Shown here piece by piece: positions 45,364-54,505 of a stretch of 64,000 bases of DNA. The notes below the pieces were generated by a model. That model saw only the letters and a list, made by a program, of their open reading frames with translations, did no database searches and was not told where the DNA came from. Position numbers and translations under genes: made by a program. The stretch is taken from positions 186,001 through 250,000 of the forward strand of contig NZ_JAHVJO010000001.1 in the NCBI RefSeq assembly GCF_019801215.1. Reading direction: 5' to 3'. Every line of letters begins with the position of its first letter. The stretch's first letter is position 1. The DNA is from Fictibacillus nanhaiensis. GTDB lineage: Bacteria > Bacillota > Bacilli > Bacillales > Fictibacillaceae.

Positions 45364-46128
45364 ATGAAATACATTGAATCAGAATCCAATGCTTCCTTAA
45401 AGCAATGGAAAAAATTACATACAAAAAAAGAAAGAGAAAAAACAAGAACATATCTATTAGAAGGCCCTCATCTGATTGAAGAAGCCATATCGTCTGGCGC
45501 TAAGCTTCAACATGTTGTGGTTGAAGAAAACTTTGAGATAAAAGAGGAATGGCTGAAAGAGAAATTTACCTTATGGACCGTTCCTGCAAAGTTAATGAAA
45601 CAGCTTTCTGAAACGGAAAAACCTCAAGGAATTATCGCAGTATGTGAAATGATGGAAACCCAAGAAAACATTCTTACAGAACATGGTCGTTTCCTTTTGA
45701 TCGACGGAGTGCAGGATCCAGGGAATCTTGGTACGATAATTCGAACGGCAGACAGTGCAGGACTTGATGGTGTATTTTTAGGTGAAGGAACGGCAGATCT
45801 TTATAATGGTAAAACCGTCCGGTCCACTCAAGGTTCGCTCTTTCATCTACCTATTGTAAAAGCAGATTTAAAAACGGTTATTGAGATGTGCAAAAAATTT
45901 GAAGTGCCTATCCTTTCTTCCTCTCTTTCAGACGCCGTGGATATGAGAGAAATTCCAGAAATGAAGGGATTTGCCTTAATTGTGGGGAATGAAGGACAAG
46001 GTGTAAGGCAATCTTTACAGAATGAATCAACCATGAATGTAAAGATTCCGATCTTCGGACAAGCTGAATCTTTGAATGTTTCCGTTGCAACGGGCATTCT
46101 TTTATATGAGCTTCAGCGAAAAAGATAG
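45364..46128 (+). CDS. ysgA: TrmH/SpoU-family 23S rRNA methyltransferase YsgA
   Basis: 254 residues. An N-terminal L30e-like RNA-binding substrate domain (about 1-95) is followed by the SpoU knot domain: LIDGVQDPGNLGTIIRTADSAG (split, about 113-134), LIVGNEGQGV (about 208-217) and IPIFGQAESLNVSVATGILLYE (split, about 229-250). It uses SAM to 2'-O-methylate rRNA. Position before pheS matches ysgA. AAAGGAGTA precedes the ATG. Confidence 0.92.
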   Translation: MKYIESESNASLKQWKKLHTKKEREKTRTYLLEGPHLIEEAISSGAKLQHVVVEENFEIKEEWLKEKFTLWTVPAKLMKQLSETEKPQGIIAVCEMMETQENILTEHGRFLLIDGVQDPGNLGTIIRTADSAGLDGVFLGEGTADLYNGKTVRSTQGSLFHLPIVKADLKTVIEMCKKFEVPILSSSLSDAVDMREIPEMKGFALIVGNEGQGVRQSLQNESTMNVKIPIFGQAESLNVSVATGILLYELQRKR

Positions 46129-46156
46129 GATTTTATTCACTTTTCGATGAGACCCG

Positions 46157-46186
46157 TTGCAATTCTTGATTTTTATCATATATAAT
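46157..46186 (+). promoter_or_regulatory. Sigma-A promoter of the pheST T-box leader
   Basis: TTGCAA (46157-46162), an 18-nt spacer and a perfect TATAAT (46181-46186). Confidence 0.7.
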
Positions 46187-46193
46187 GGAACAA

Positions 46194-46455
46194 GATAAAT
46201 GAAAATAATTGAAAAAGCATTGATGGAGAAGAGTAAATAATGATTCCGCCAAAAAGGGAGGAAATGTCCTGGACTGTGAGCATTTCTTTGGTAGGTACTA
46301 TTGAATTCACTCCTGAGTTGTCACCTGAAACAATTTGAAGTAGGGCTGACCGGTGAAGAGCCGTTATTAAAAATGAAGTGAACAGTGTGTTTTTCATTGT
46401 TAAATTGGGTGGTACCGCGAACTCCTCGTCCCTTATTGGATGAGGAGTTTTTTAT
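46194..46455 (+). ncRNA. T-box riboswitch controlling pheST
   Basis: The T-box core GGGTGGTACCGCG is at about 46407-46419. A terminator stem AACTCCTC/GAGGAGTT with T6 follows (46420-46453). The left arm can instead pair with the T-box in the antiterminator. A Phe codon TTC at 46284-46286 (in GAGCATTTCTTTGG) is the likely specifier. Position before pheS confirms tRNA-Phe as ligand. Confidence 0.92.
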
Positions 46456-46476
46456 ATTTTTAAGGAGGGGTATACG

Positions 46477-47511
46477 TTGAAAGACCGTTTAGAAGCATTG
46501 AAATCAGAAGCGATCGATAAAATCAATGAAAGTGTTGATCTAAAAGATCTTCAAGCTGTAAAAGTAGCTTATTTAGGTAAAAAAGGACCCATTACTGAAG
46601 TGTTAAAAGGAATGGGTAAATTGTCTGCAGAAGAAAGACCCGTTGTCGGTGCGTATGCGAATGAAGTTCGAGACAGCATTCAACAAGAACTTGATAAGAA
46701 ACAAGCTGAACTAGAAGAAGCCGCAATTGCTCAGAAGCTAGCGAGTGAAACATTAGATGTCTCATTGCCCGGAAGACCTGTAAAAAAAGGCAATCCACAT
46801 CCATTAACAGCTGTTGTTACTGAAATTGAAGATCTGTTCCTGAGCATGGGCTTTACGATCGCAGAAGGTCCGGAAGTTGAAACGGATTACTATAACTTTG
46901 AGGCGCTTAACCTTCCAAAAGGTCATCCTGCCCGAGATATGCAAGATTCTTTCTTTATTACAGAAGACATCTTACTTCGAACGCAAACATCACCCGTTCA
47001 GGCTCGTACAATGGAAAAGCATGAAGGGCAAGGTCCTGTGAAGATTATCTCACCAGGTAAGGTATATCGCCGTGATAATGATGATGCCACACATTCTCAT
47101 CAGTTTATGCAAATTGAGGGCCTTGTTGTTGACCAGAATGTTCGTTTAAGCGATTTAAAAGGCGTTTTAGAAACATTTGCTAAGAAAATGTTTGGAGAAG
47201 ATCGTAAAATACGTTTACGCCCAAGCTTTTTCCCTTTTACTGAACCGTCAGTAGAAATGGATATTTCTTGTTTCAAATGCAGTGGTAAAGGCTGTTCAAT
47301 CTGTAAGCAAACAGGCTGGATTGAAATATTAGGAGCAGGAATGGTACATCCAAATGTGCTTGAAATGGCTGGATTTGATTCAAAGAAATACACTGGTTTT
47401 GCATTTGGGATGGGTCCAGAACGTATCGCGATGCTGAAATACGGCATAGATGATATTCGTCATTTTTATGCGAATGATATTCGGTTCTTAAAACAATTCA
47501 AAAATGCTTAA
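46477..47511 (+). CDS. pheS: Phenylalanyl-tRNA synthetase alpha subunit
   Basis: 344 residues. The N-terminal coiled coil (about 1-85) is followed by the class II catalytic domain with [17 protein letters not shown] near 130-146, [20 protein letters not shown] (motif 2, about 195-214) and [19 protein letters not shown] (motif 3, about 310-328). Start is TTG at 46477 after AAGGAGGGG. Forms the alpha2beta2 enzyme with PheT, 18 bp downstream. Confidence 0.96.
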   Translation: MKDRLEALKSEAIDKINESVDLKDLQAVKVAYLGKKGPITEVLKGMGKLSAEERPVVGAYANEVRDSIQQELDKKQAELEEAAIAQKLASETLDVSLPGRPVKKGNPHPLTAVVTEIEDLFLSMGFTIAEGPEVETDYYNFEALNLPKGHPARDMQDSFFITEDILLRTQTSPVQARTMEKHEGQGPVKIISPGKVYRRDNDDATHSHQFMQIEGLVVDQNVRLSDLKGVLETFAKKMFGEDRKIRLRPSFFPFTEPSVEMDISCFKCSGKGCSICKQTGWIEILGAGMVHPNVLEMAGFDSKKYTGFAFGMGPERIAMLKYGIDDIRHFYANDIRFLKQFKNA

Positions 47512-47529
47512 ATCGGGGAGGGGAATTTG

Positions 47530-49956
47530 ATGTTAATTTCTTATAATTGGCTAAAAGATTATGTAAATGTAGAAATTAGTCCTGCTGAACTAGCGGATAA
47601 AATTACTAAAAGCGGCATAGAAGTTGAAATGGTCGAACCTTTAAATAAAGGAATCAGTGGTGTTGTGGTTGGACATGTAAAAGAATGCAGCCAGCACCCT
47701 AATGCTGATAAGCTTAGAGTCTGTAAAGTTGATATCGGGCAAGGTGAAATCTCGCAAATTGTCTGTGGTGCTCCGAATGTGGCACAAGGACAAAAGGTAG
47801 CCGTTGCTGTACCGGGAGCTGTGCTGCCAGGCAACTTTAAAATTAAAAAAGCGAAACTTCGCGGCGAAGAATCACTTGGAATGATTTGTTCTCTGCAAGA
47901 ACTCGGAGTGGATACGAAGCTTGTACCAAAAGAATATTCAACTGGTATTTTTGTAATGCCTTCTGACGCAGAGCCTGGAAGTGATGCTTTAGAATATTTG
48001 AACTTAAACGACCATGTGCTGGAACTTGGCCTGACTCCGAATCGTGCAGATTGTCTGAATGTATTAGGCGTTGCCTATGAAGTGGCAGCAATTTTAAAGG
48101 AAGAAGTAAAGCTTCCGGATACATCTTTCACAAATACTGAAGAGAAAGCGGAAGATTTTATTTCCGTGAACATTGAATCATTTGAGGATAACCCTTATTA
48201 TGGCGCGATGATTATTCGTGATGTAAAGATCGGTCCTTCACCTTTATGGATGCAGAATCGTTTAATGGCTTCTGGAATTCGTCCGATCAATAACGTGGTT
48301 GATATTACAAACTACGTGCTTCTTGAATACGGACAGCCGCTGCACGCCTTTGATTACAATCGTTTAGGTTCTAAAGAGATTGTTATACGCCGTGCAACTG
48401 AAGGAGAACACATTCAAACCTTGGATGATCAAGATCGTATATTGAAAGATACTCACTTAGTGATCACGAATGGTACTGCACCGATCGCTGTAGCAGGTGT
48501 AATGGGTGGAGCTACTAGTGAAGTAGGAGAAGATACAACAAACGTTCTATTAGAAGCGGCGTATTTTTCTTCAGCTCGTGTGAGAGCAGCTTCTAAAGAT
48601 CTAGGCTTGAGAAGCGAAGCAAGCTCAAGGTACGAAAAAGGTATCGACCGTAACCGCGTTTATGCTGCTGCAATAAGAGCGGCTCAGTTAATGGCAGAAA
48701 TCGCTGGCGGGAAAGTTGCAGCCGGAATCGTTGAAGCTGGTAAGCGTGAAGTGAAATCATATACAGTGAGTATGGCCGTTTCAAGAATGAATGCCTTGCT
48801 TGGAACATCAATCACACCAGAACAAACGTCTGCTATTTTTGACCGTTTAGGGTTTTCTTATAAAGAAGCCGATGGAGAGTTTGAGGTCGTTGTTCCATCC
48901 AGAAGACCTGATATTACAATAGAAGCAGATTTGATTGAAGAAGTTGGCAGAATCTATGGCTATGACCGTATTCCGACGACATACCTTCTAACAGAAGCAC
49001 GTCCTGGAGGTTTAACGCAGAATCAGGCAAAGCGCCGTGGAATCCGTAATTATCTCGAGGGAGCAGGTCTTTATCAAGCGGTGACTTACGCTTTGACTAC
49101 TCCTGAAAAATCAACGCATTTTTCATTCAATGGGGAAGAACAAGTCTATCCGATTTCAGTCGCGCATCCGATGAGTGAAGAGCGTAGTACATTGCGTATG
49201 AGCTTATTGCCTCAACTGCTCGAAGTTCTTCAATATAACCGTAACCGTTCTTTAGAAGATCTGGCTGTTTATGAGATGGGTTCTGTTTTTATTAATCGTC
49301 AGGAAGTATTATCTGACCTTCCTGAAGAATATGTGTTTGTGTCTGGTGCTATTACTGGGGTATTCAACGAACATTTGTGGCAAGGAGAAAGAAAAACGGC
49401 AGATTTCTTCGTGTTAAAAGGAATTTTGGAAGGACTCATGAGTGAGCTCAATCTTTCTGAACGTATAACCTATGAATCGGGAATTATCGAAAACATGCAT
49501 CCTGGGAGAACGGCAGTTGTTAAATTGGATGGGATTCCAGTAGGATTTGTCGGCCAGCTTCACCCTGCTCTTCAAAAAGGATTGGATGTAAAAGATACAT
49601 TTGTATTTGAATTAAATGCTACACGTCTTATTGATTCTGAAATTCAACAGATGGTCTATCAAACACTGCCTCGCTATCCTTCGATCACAAGAGATATTGC
49701 ATTAGTGGTCGATCAAGAACTGCCAGCAGGTGATCTGTTCACTGTGATTCAAGCTGCAGGCGGTGATCTGTTAAAAGAAGTAAACTTGTTTGATCTGTAT
49801 GAAGGAGAAAAAGTAGAAGAAGGAAAAAAATCACTTGCCTTCTCGTTGAAATACTTTGATCCTGAACGCACCTTAACAGATGATGAAGTTGTATCCGCAC
49901 ACGACCGTGTACTAAAAAGTTTAGAAGAACGCTTTGGAGCACAATTAAGAAAATAA
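47530..49956 (+). CDS. pheT: Phenylalanyl-tRNA synthetase beta subunit
   Basis: 808 residues. The N-terminal tRNA-binding OB domain (about 40-155), B3/B4 editing region (about 200-395), B5 (about 400-480), the inactive class II-like core, and a C-terminal FDX-ACB anticodon-binding domain (about 715-808, [15 protein letters not shown]) are all present. ATG at 47530 is preceded by GGGGAGGGG; the adjacent TTG at 47527 is less likely. Ends at the strong hairpin 49964-50016. Confidence 0.96.
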   Translation: MLISYNWLKDYVNVEISPAELADKITKSGIEVEMVEPLNKGISGVVVGHVKECSQHPNADKLRVCKVDIGQGEISQIVCGAPNVAQGQKVAVAVPGAVLPGNFKIKKAKLRGEESLGMICSLQELGVDTKLVPKEYSTGIFVMPSDAEPGSDALEYLNLNDHVLELGLTPNRADCLNVLGVAYEVAAILKEEVKLPDTSFTNTEEKAEDFISVNIESFEDNPYYGAMIIRDVKIGPSPLWMQNRLMASGIRPINNVVDITNYVLLEYGQPLHAFDYNRLGSKEIVIRRATEGEHIQTLDDQDRILKDTHLVITNGTAPIAVAGVMGGATSEVGEDTTNVLLEAAYFSSARVRAASKDLGLRSEASSRYEKGIDRNRVYAAAIRAAQLMAEIAGGKVAAGIVEAGKREVKSYTVSMAVSRMNALLGTSITPEQTSAIFDRLGFSYKEADGEFEVVVPSRRPDITIEADLIEEVGRIYGYDRIPTTYLLTEARPGGLTQNQAKRRGIRNYLEGAGLYQAVTYALTTPEKSTHFSFNGEEQVYPISVAHPMSEERSTLRMSLLPQLLEVLQYNRNRSLEDLAVYEMGSVFINRQEVLSDLPEEYVFVSGAITGVFNEHLWQGERKTADFFVLKGILEGLMSELNLSERITYESGIIENMHPGRTAVVKLDGIPVGFVGQLHPALQKGLDVKDTFVFELNATRLIDSEIQQMVYQTLPRYPSITRDIALVVDQELPAGDLFTVIQAAGGDLLKEVNLFDLYEGEKVEEGKKSLAFSLKYFDPERTLTDDEVVSAHDRVLKSLEERFGAQLRK

Positions 49957-49963
49957 AAAAGTG

Positions 49964-50016
49964 AAACTGGCTCACAAAGGTTGAAAAGTCGACCTTTAGT
50001 GGAGCCAGTTTTTTTG
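49964..50016. terminator. Terminator after pheT
   Basis: AAACTGGCTC/GAGCCAGTTT with an inner AAAGGT/ACCTTT pair, ending in T7. It lies between convergent genes and may serve both. Confidence 0.85.
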
Positions 50017-50055
50017 TTACCATATGCATTTTTGGTGGACTGCTTCAAGTAAATG

Positions 50056-50631
50056 CTAGAGATTACTGCGATTATTTTGTGAAGTGGAGCCGACTGAAAC
50101 CGCATCTTGATCGTTCTTTTCAGGTAAACCGGTATTATAGTTGCTTAATGTGTTGCTTTGTGATGAATGGCTTGTTTTGAGGGGATTCTCTGTTAATTCT
50201 GTTCCTGCTTCTTTTAGTTTTGAGCTGATATGGCTGAGCTCACCTCTTGCTTCTTTTACCGTTGAAAAGGCATCATTCGATATTTCTTTAAGTGTATTAA
50301 TGTTTCCAAAGACACCTTCATTCACGCGCTCGTAAAGTTCTTGTGCATCATTAATCGCTTCTTTTAAAGTTCTAGCAGCACTCTTAAATTGGGTGATCAT
50401 TTGATCTTTAACCTCACCTGGATTCTCTCTCACATCTGTTATCATTTTGTTCGAAGAATCCTTTAATCCTACAGCTGTATTTTTTACTTTTGATCTCGTA
50501 TTATAATCAATTAAGGCTAATGCTCCGCCAATGAGGCCGCCAATGACTATACCTTTTAAAAGCTTGCTGTTTTGTTCCATTTCATATCCATCATTTTCGT
50601 ATCCTTTTTGATTTTTAACAGTTTGCACCAT
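50056..50631 (-). CDS. YtxH-like stress/envelope-associated protein
   Basis: 191 residues. After a charged N-terminus comes one helix (about 25-42, LLKGIVIGGLIGGALALIDY), then a long amphipathic region with heptad-like repeats (about 50-140) and a low-complexity Ser/Asn/Gln tail. That matches YtxH-type proteins. GAGGAGG lies 7 nt before the ATG at 50631, so the longer start is used. Function unknown; not a known part of the pheT or rnhC units. Confidence 0.65.
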   Translation of the reverse strand: MVQTVKNQKGYENDGYEMEQNSKLLKGIVIGGLIGGALALIDYNTRSKVKNTAVGLKDSSNKMITDVRENPGEVKDQMITQFKSAARTLKEAINDAQELYERVNEGVFGNINTLKEISNDAFSTVKEARGELSHISSKLKEAGTELTENPLKTSHSSQSNTLSNYNTGLPEKNDQDAVSVGSTSQNNRSNL

Positions 50632-50741
50632 TCTGTTTCCTCCTCGATTTGGTTTTTATTGTTATTAAGGTTTCCCCCATTTTTTTAGTATTCAAACGAA
50701 AAAGAACACGATTCAACGTAACTTTGGTATGAAATGTGCAC

Positions 50742-50789
50742 AAAAAAAAGCTGACATCCTAAGGTAATCATGCGCTCCTCGAGTCAGCC
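50742..50789 (-). terminator. Terminator after rnhC
   Basis: On the minus strand GGCTGAC pairs with GTCAGC(T) around a loop of about 26 nt, followed by T8. A long loop makes it less certain than the others. Confidence 0.6.
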
Positions 50790-50799
50790 GCTAGCTTGA

Positions 50800-51747
50800 T
50801 TAAATTCTCTTTTTCTTTAGTAGATTCAAGGCTTTTTGCGTGTTGGCAAAGTGTTTTTTCGTCGCGGTATCAAACACACCCTCACCATATTTTTCAACCA
50901 ACTCAGCTGCTTTAACGTCAACGTGTGGCCCTGCACCTTTTGGAAGAACGGTGTGAAAGCGTGATCCTAATTTATCCATCTCTTTTAGAAAGCTGTATCT
51001 TGCTAATATAGAAGCTGCCGCTACGGCTAGATGAACAGATTCTCCTTTCGTAGCAAAATAAATGCCTTCTTTTAATAGATTTTTTTCCTTTGTCAGGTAA
51101 TTAAAATACACCCCAGGTTCGCAAAATTGGTCCACCAGTATGCCATCCAGTTTTTCGTTCGGAATTTTAGATCTAACATTTTGCAGTGCTCTGTTATGAA
51201 GCAACGCTTTAATCTTTCCTTGGGTCATTCCTTTTTGTTGAAGCTCATTGTATTTTTCATTTGGCAAAACGAGCAGGCTGTAAGGTAGGGTGTGGATAAG
51301 CTCTTTAGCAATCTGAATAATTTGTTTATCATTTAGATTTTTGGAATCTCTTACTCCTAATTCTTTTATAAGCGGAAGCTGACTAGCGGATACATAAGCT
51401 GCAGCTACCGTCATTGGGCCAAAATAATCCCCAGTCCCTACTTCGTCGCTGCCGATTATCGATAACGAAGCCACATTGTCAGGTGGTGCATAGCTATGTG
51501 GTGGTTTAACAGTATTTTTACTTTTTACTTTTGCCTGAGATACCTGTCCAGCAAATTTTTGAGCAGTTTCTTCTGCTTGTTTACCTTGAAACAATACTTT
51601 TCCCGAATTGTAAGCTGTCACCGTACACTCCACTAATTTAGCGGTAAACACTGCTCCTGGAGGAGTCTTATCTGAAATGGCATACGAGAGTTCTTTTTTC
51701 ATCGCTAAAATTTCAGAGGGAGTCATTTTTTTAACAACATGAGCCAT
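50800..51747 (-). CDS. rnhC: Ribonuclease HIII
   Basis: 315 residues. Cleaves RNA in RNA-DNA hybrids. The N-terminal TBP-like substrate-binding domain (about 1-85) distinguishes HIII from HII. The catalytic core starts with IIGSDEVGTGDYFGPMTVAA (about 92-111), which carries the Asp-Glu pair; a further Asp is in ELGVRDSKNLND and a fourth in DGILVDQF. GAGGAACAC-type site before the ATG. Single gene, divergent from zapA. Confidence 0.94.
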   Translation of the reverse strand: MAHVVKKMTPSEILAMKKELSYAISDKTPPGAVFTAKLVECTVTAYNSGKVLFQGKQAEETAQKFAGQVSQAKVKSKNTVKPPHSYAPPDNVASLSIIGSDEVGTGDYFGPMTVAAAYVSASQLPLIKELGVRDSKNLNDKQIIQIAKELIHTLPYSLLVLPNEKYNELQQKGMTQGKIKALLHNRALQNVRSKIPNEKLDGILVDQFCEPGVYFNYLTKEKNLLKEGIYFATKGESVHLAVAAASILARYSFLKEMDKLGSRFHTVLPKGAGPHVDVKAAELVEKYGEGVFDTATKKHFANTQKALNLLKKKRI

Positions 51748-51903
51748 ATGGTGTTCCTCCTGCGTAGTTATTCATTTTCCAAAAATATCAAAAAAATGAT
51801 GGGAATAATACAGAAACATTTTCAAGTATGTCCGATTTTTGTTAAGATAAAGAATAGAGTATTAATCTTTTATACGATCCTTTCATAATAAGGAGGTTAT
51901 TTC

Positions 51904-52167
51904 GTGGCGGAAGACAAAAATAAAAACCGTACGACGGTCGAGATCTATGGACAGCGTTATGTAGTTGCAGGGACCGAAACTTCCAGCCACATTCATTTAG
52001 TAGCTGATAAAGTAGATTTAAAGATGAGAGAAATTCAATCTCATAACCGTACTCTTGATACTAAACAACTTGCTGTACTTACAGCAGTAAATACGATGAG
52101 TGAATATTTAAAGATTAAAGAAGAGCTGAAAAAATTGCAACAAAGAATTGGAAAAGAGGAAAGTTAA
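51904..52167 (+). CDS. zapA: Cell division protein ZapA
   Basis: 87 residues. A beta-strand N-terminal part (TTVEIYGQRYVVAGTET) and a helical coiled-coil C-terminus (about 50-87). ZapA bundles FtsZ filaments at the division site. Start is GTG at 51904 with AAGGAGGT. The cvpA gene follows with its ATG 1 bp after the zapA stop codon. Confidence 0.92.
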   Translation: MAEDKNKNRTTVEIYGQRYVVAGTETSSHIHLVADKVDLKMREIQSHNRTLDTKQLAVLTAVNTMSEYLKIKEELKKLQQRIGKEES

Positions 52168-52168
52168 C

Positions 52169-52705
52169 ATGCTGGATTTCATTTTGTTTGTCTTATTACT
52201 GGGTGGTTTTTTCATAGGGTTAAAGCGCGGATTTATCATGCAGCTTGTGCATTTGATAGGATTTATAGCAGCTTATATCGTTGCATATCTCTATTATGAT
52301 GATTTAGCACCAAAGCTTGAATTATGGGTGCCGTATCCTTCATCTAATGATAGTTCTGTTTCCTTTTTGCTAAATAGCATCTCGATGGAACAAGCTTATT
52401 ACAATGCGATTGCTTTTGCGATATTGTTCTTCGCAACAAAGATTATCCTGCAGATTATAGGTTCAATGCTGGATTTTTTGGCACATCTGCCAATTCTGCA
52501 CACGGTGAACAGATGGCTTGGTGGGCTATTAGGTTTTGTAGAAGTGTATCTAATCGTTTTTCTTCTTCTTTATGTTTCAACACTTGTGCCACTTGAGGCT
52601 TTTCAGGCGCATTATGAAAATTCATGGATCGCACAGGGAATGGTCAAAAACACCCCCGTATTTTCTGAGTCCGTAAAGGAAATGTGGATGAAACATATGG
52701 CGTAA
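52169..52705 (+). CDS. yshB: CvpA family membrane protein
   Basis: 178 residues with four helices. LDFILFVLLLGGFFIGLKRGF at the N-terminus and MEQAYYNAIAFAILFFATKIIL are the CvpA pattern. E. coli CvpA is needed for colicin V export; the Bacillus role is unclear. The ATG at 52169 follows AGAGGAAAG inside the zapA end. Confidence 0.85.
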   Translation: MLDFILFVLLLGGFFIGLKRGFIMQLVHLIGFIAAYIVAYLYYDDLAPKLELWVPYPSSNDSSVSFLLNSISMEQAYYNAIAFAILFFATKIILQIIGSMLDFLAHLPILHTVNRWLGGLLGFVEVYLIVFLLLYVSTLVPLEAFQAHYENSWIAQGMVKNTPVFSESVKEMWMKHMA

Positions 52706-52733
52706 ACTTCTCCCTTTTTGGAGAAGTTTTTTT
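52704..52733 (+). terminator. Terminator after cvpA
   Basis: AAACTTCTCC/GGAGAAGTTT with a 6-nt loop and T7. Confidence 0.88.
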
Positions 52734-52760
52734 ACTTAGCACTTTGGAGGGGAGTATAGA

Positions 52761-54476
52761 ATGGCTAATAAAAAAGAAATTGTCCATACACTGGAACAAA
52801 TTGCTCTTTATCTCGAAATCTTAGGAGAAAATTCTTTCAAAGTATCCGCTTATCGAAAAGCGGCTAATGCTCTTGAAAGTAATGAACACACGATGGATGA
52901 GATAGGCGATGTTTCTAAAATAAAAGGAATCGGTAAAGGAACAGCAACAGTTATTATCGAAATGATGGATAAAGGTGAGTCAGATCTTCTCATTGAACTG
53001 AAGGAAAAGGTGCCTTCTGAACTTATTCCTTTACTGCAGGTTCCAAATCTAGGCGGCAAAAAGATATCGAAACTTTATTCAGAGTTAGGCGTAACGAATA
53101 TAGAATCATTAAAAGAAGCATGTGAAGCAGGAAAGGTCAGGGAACTTGCTGGCTTTGGCGTAAAGACAGAGGAAAAAATCTTGGCTTCTTTAAAGGATTT
53201 AGGAAAAAGACCCGAAAGACTTCCAATCGCTTATATGCTTCCAATAGCAGAGGAAATTGAACAACAACTCAAAAAAATGAAATACGTTGAATCCTTTTCA
53301 AGAGCGGGAAGTCTTAGACGCTATCGAGAAACGATTAAAGATTTGGATTTTATTATTTCTACTAAATCTCCTGGTAAAGTAAAAGAACAATTATTAAAAC
53401 TGCAGGGAGTGACAGATATTATTGCCAGCGGAGAAACAAAGGTATCTCTCGTGCTAGGTGAAAAAATATCAGTCTCTGTGGATTTTAGAATTGTAGAGCC
53501 TCACCATTTTGCAACAACACTGCATCATTTTACAGGTTCAATGGAGCACAATGTTAAAATGCGGCAGCTTGCTAAAGCGCGAGGTGAAAAAATTAGTGAG
53601 TATGGTGTAGAAAATACAGAGACAGGTGAAATACGGACCTTTCAATCTGAAGAGGAATTTTACAATGATTTCGGCTTGAATTTTATACCCCCAGAAGCAA
53701 GAGAAACAGGAGAAGAACTTGATCTGTTAAAAGAAGCGTATGAGTTTGTTCAATTATCAGATATAAAGGGAGATCTTCACCTGCATTCTACGTGGAGTGA
53801 TGGGGCCTTCTCTATTGAGGAAATGGCTGAAGAAGCAAGAAACCGCGGTTATCAATATATGGCTATCACAGACCATTCTCAGTACCTGAAGGTGGCAAAT
53901 GGCCTTACACCTGAGAGAATTCGTATGCAAAGAAAAGAGATTGACCGGCTTAACAAAACGTACAGCAATTTTAAAATATTGGCAGGAATTGAGATGGACA
54001 TTCTGCCTGATGGTACACTAGATTATGATGATGATGTTTTGGAAGAAATGGATTTTGTTATAGCAAGTATTCATTCGGCGTTTTCACAAGATCAAAGCAA
54101 GATCATGGAGCGGATGAAAACAGCGCTTCATCATAAAAAAGTAGATTTAATTGCTCATCCGACAGGCAGGCTGATTGGCCGACGGAAAGGTTATGACGTT
54201 GATGTAGATTTATTGCTGCAGCTTGCCTATGAAACAGATACAGCAATCGAGCTTAACGCAAATCCTAACCGGTTAGACCTTTCGCATGAATGGTTAAGAA
54301 AAGCGCAAGACCTTGGTGTGAAAATTTGCATTAATACGGATGCACATTATAAAGAAACGATGAAACATATGGAGATTGGGGCAGCGGTAGCACGTAAAGG
54401 TTTTATAAAAAAAGGATCCGTGTTAAACACAATGACACTAGATGAATTGGAAGCCTACTTAAACCGTAAAAAATAG
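52761..54476 (+). CDS. polX: DNA polymerase/3'-5' exonuclease PolX
   Basis: 571 residues. Family X polymerase with N-terminal helix-hairpin-helix (about 1-130, IKGIGKGTATVI), a palm with RAGSLRRYRETIKDLDFII (about 181-199, the Asp-x-Asp reads DLDF), and a C-terminal PHP exonuclease (about 335-570, GDLHLHSTWSDG, ITDHSQYL, ELNANPNRLDLS). Gap-filling repair enzyme. GGAGGGG precedes the ATG. mutS2 follows 29 bp later. Confidence 0.94.
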   Translation: MANKKEIVHTLEQIALYLEILGENSFKVSAYRKAANALESNEHTMDEIGDVSKIKGIGKGTATVIIEMMDKGESDLLIELKEKVPSELIPLLQVPNLGGKKISKLYSELGVTNIESLKEACEAGKVRELAGFGVKTEEKILASLKDLGKRPERLPIAYMLPIAEEIEQQLKKMKYVESFSRAGSLRRYRETIKDLDFIISTKSPGKVKEQLLKLQGVTDIIASGETKVSLVLGEKISVSVDFRIVEPHHFATTLHHFTGSMEHNVKMRQLAKARGEKISEYGVENTETGEIRTFQSEEEFYNDFGLNFIPPEARETGEELDLLKEAYEFVQLSDIKGDLHLHSTWSDGAFSIEEMAEEARNRGYQYMAITDHSQYLKVANGLTPERIRMQRKEIDRLNKTYSNFKILAGIEMDILPDGTLDYDDDVLEEMDFVIASIHSAFSQDQSKIMERMKTALHHKKVDLIAHPTGRLIGRRKGYDVDVDLLLQLAYETDTAIELNANPNRLDLSHEWLRKAQDLGVKICINTDAHYKETMKHMEIGAAVARKGFIKKGSVLNTMTLDELEAYLNRKK

Positions 54477-54505
54477 CTCTATATCCTCGGATCAGGAGGA
54501 AGAAC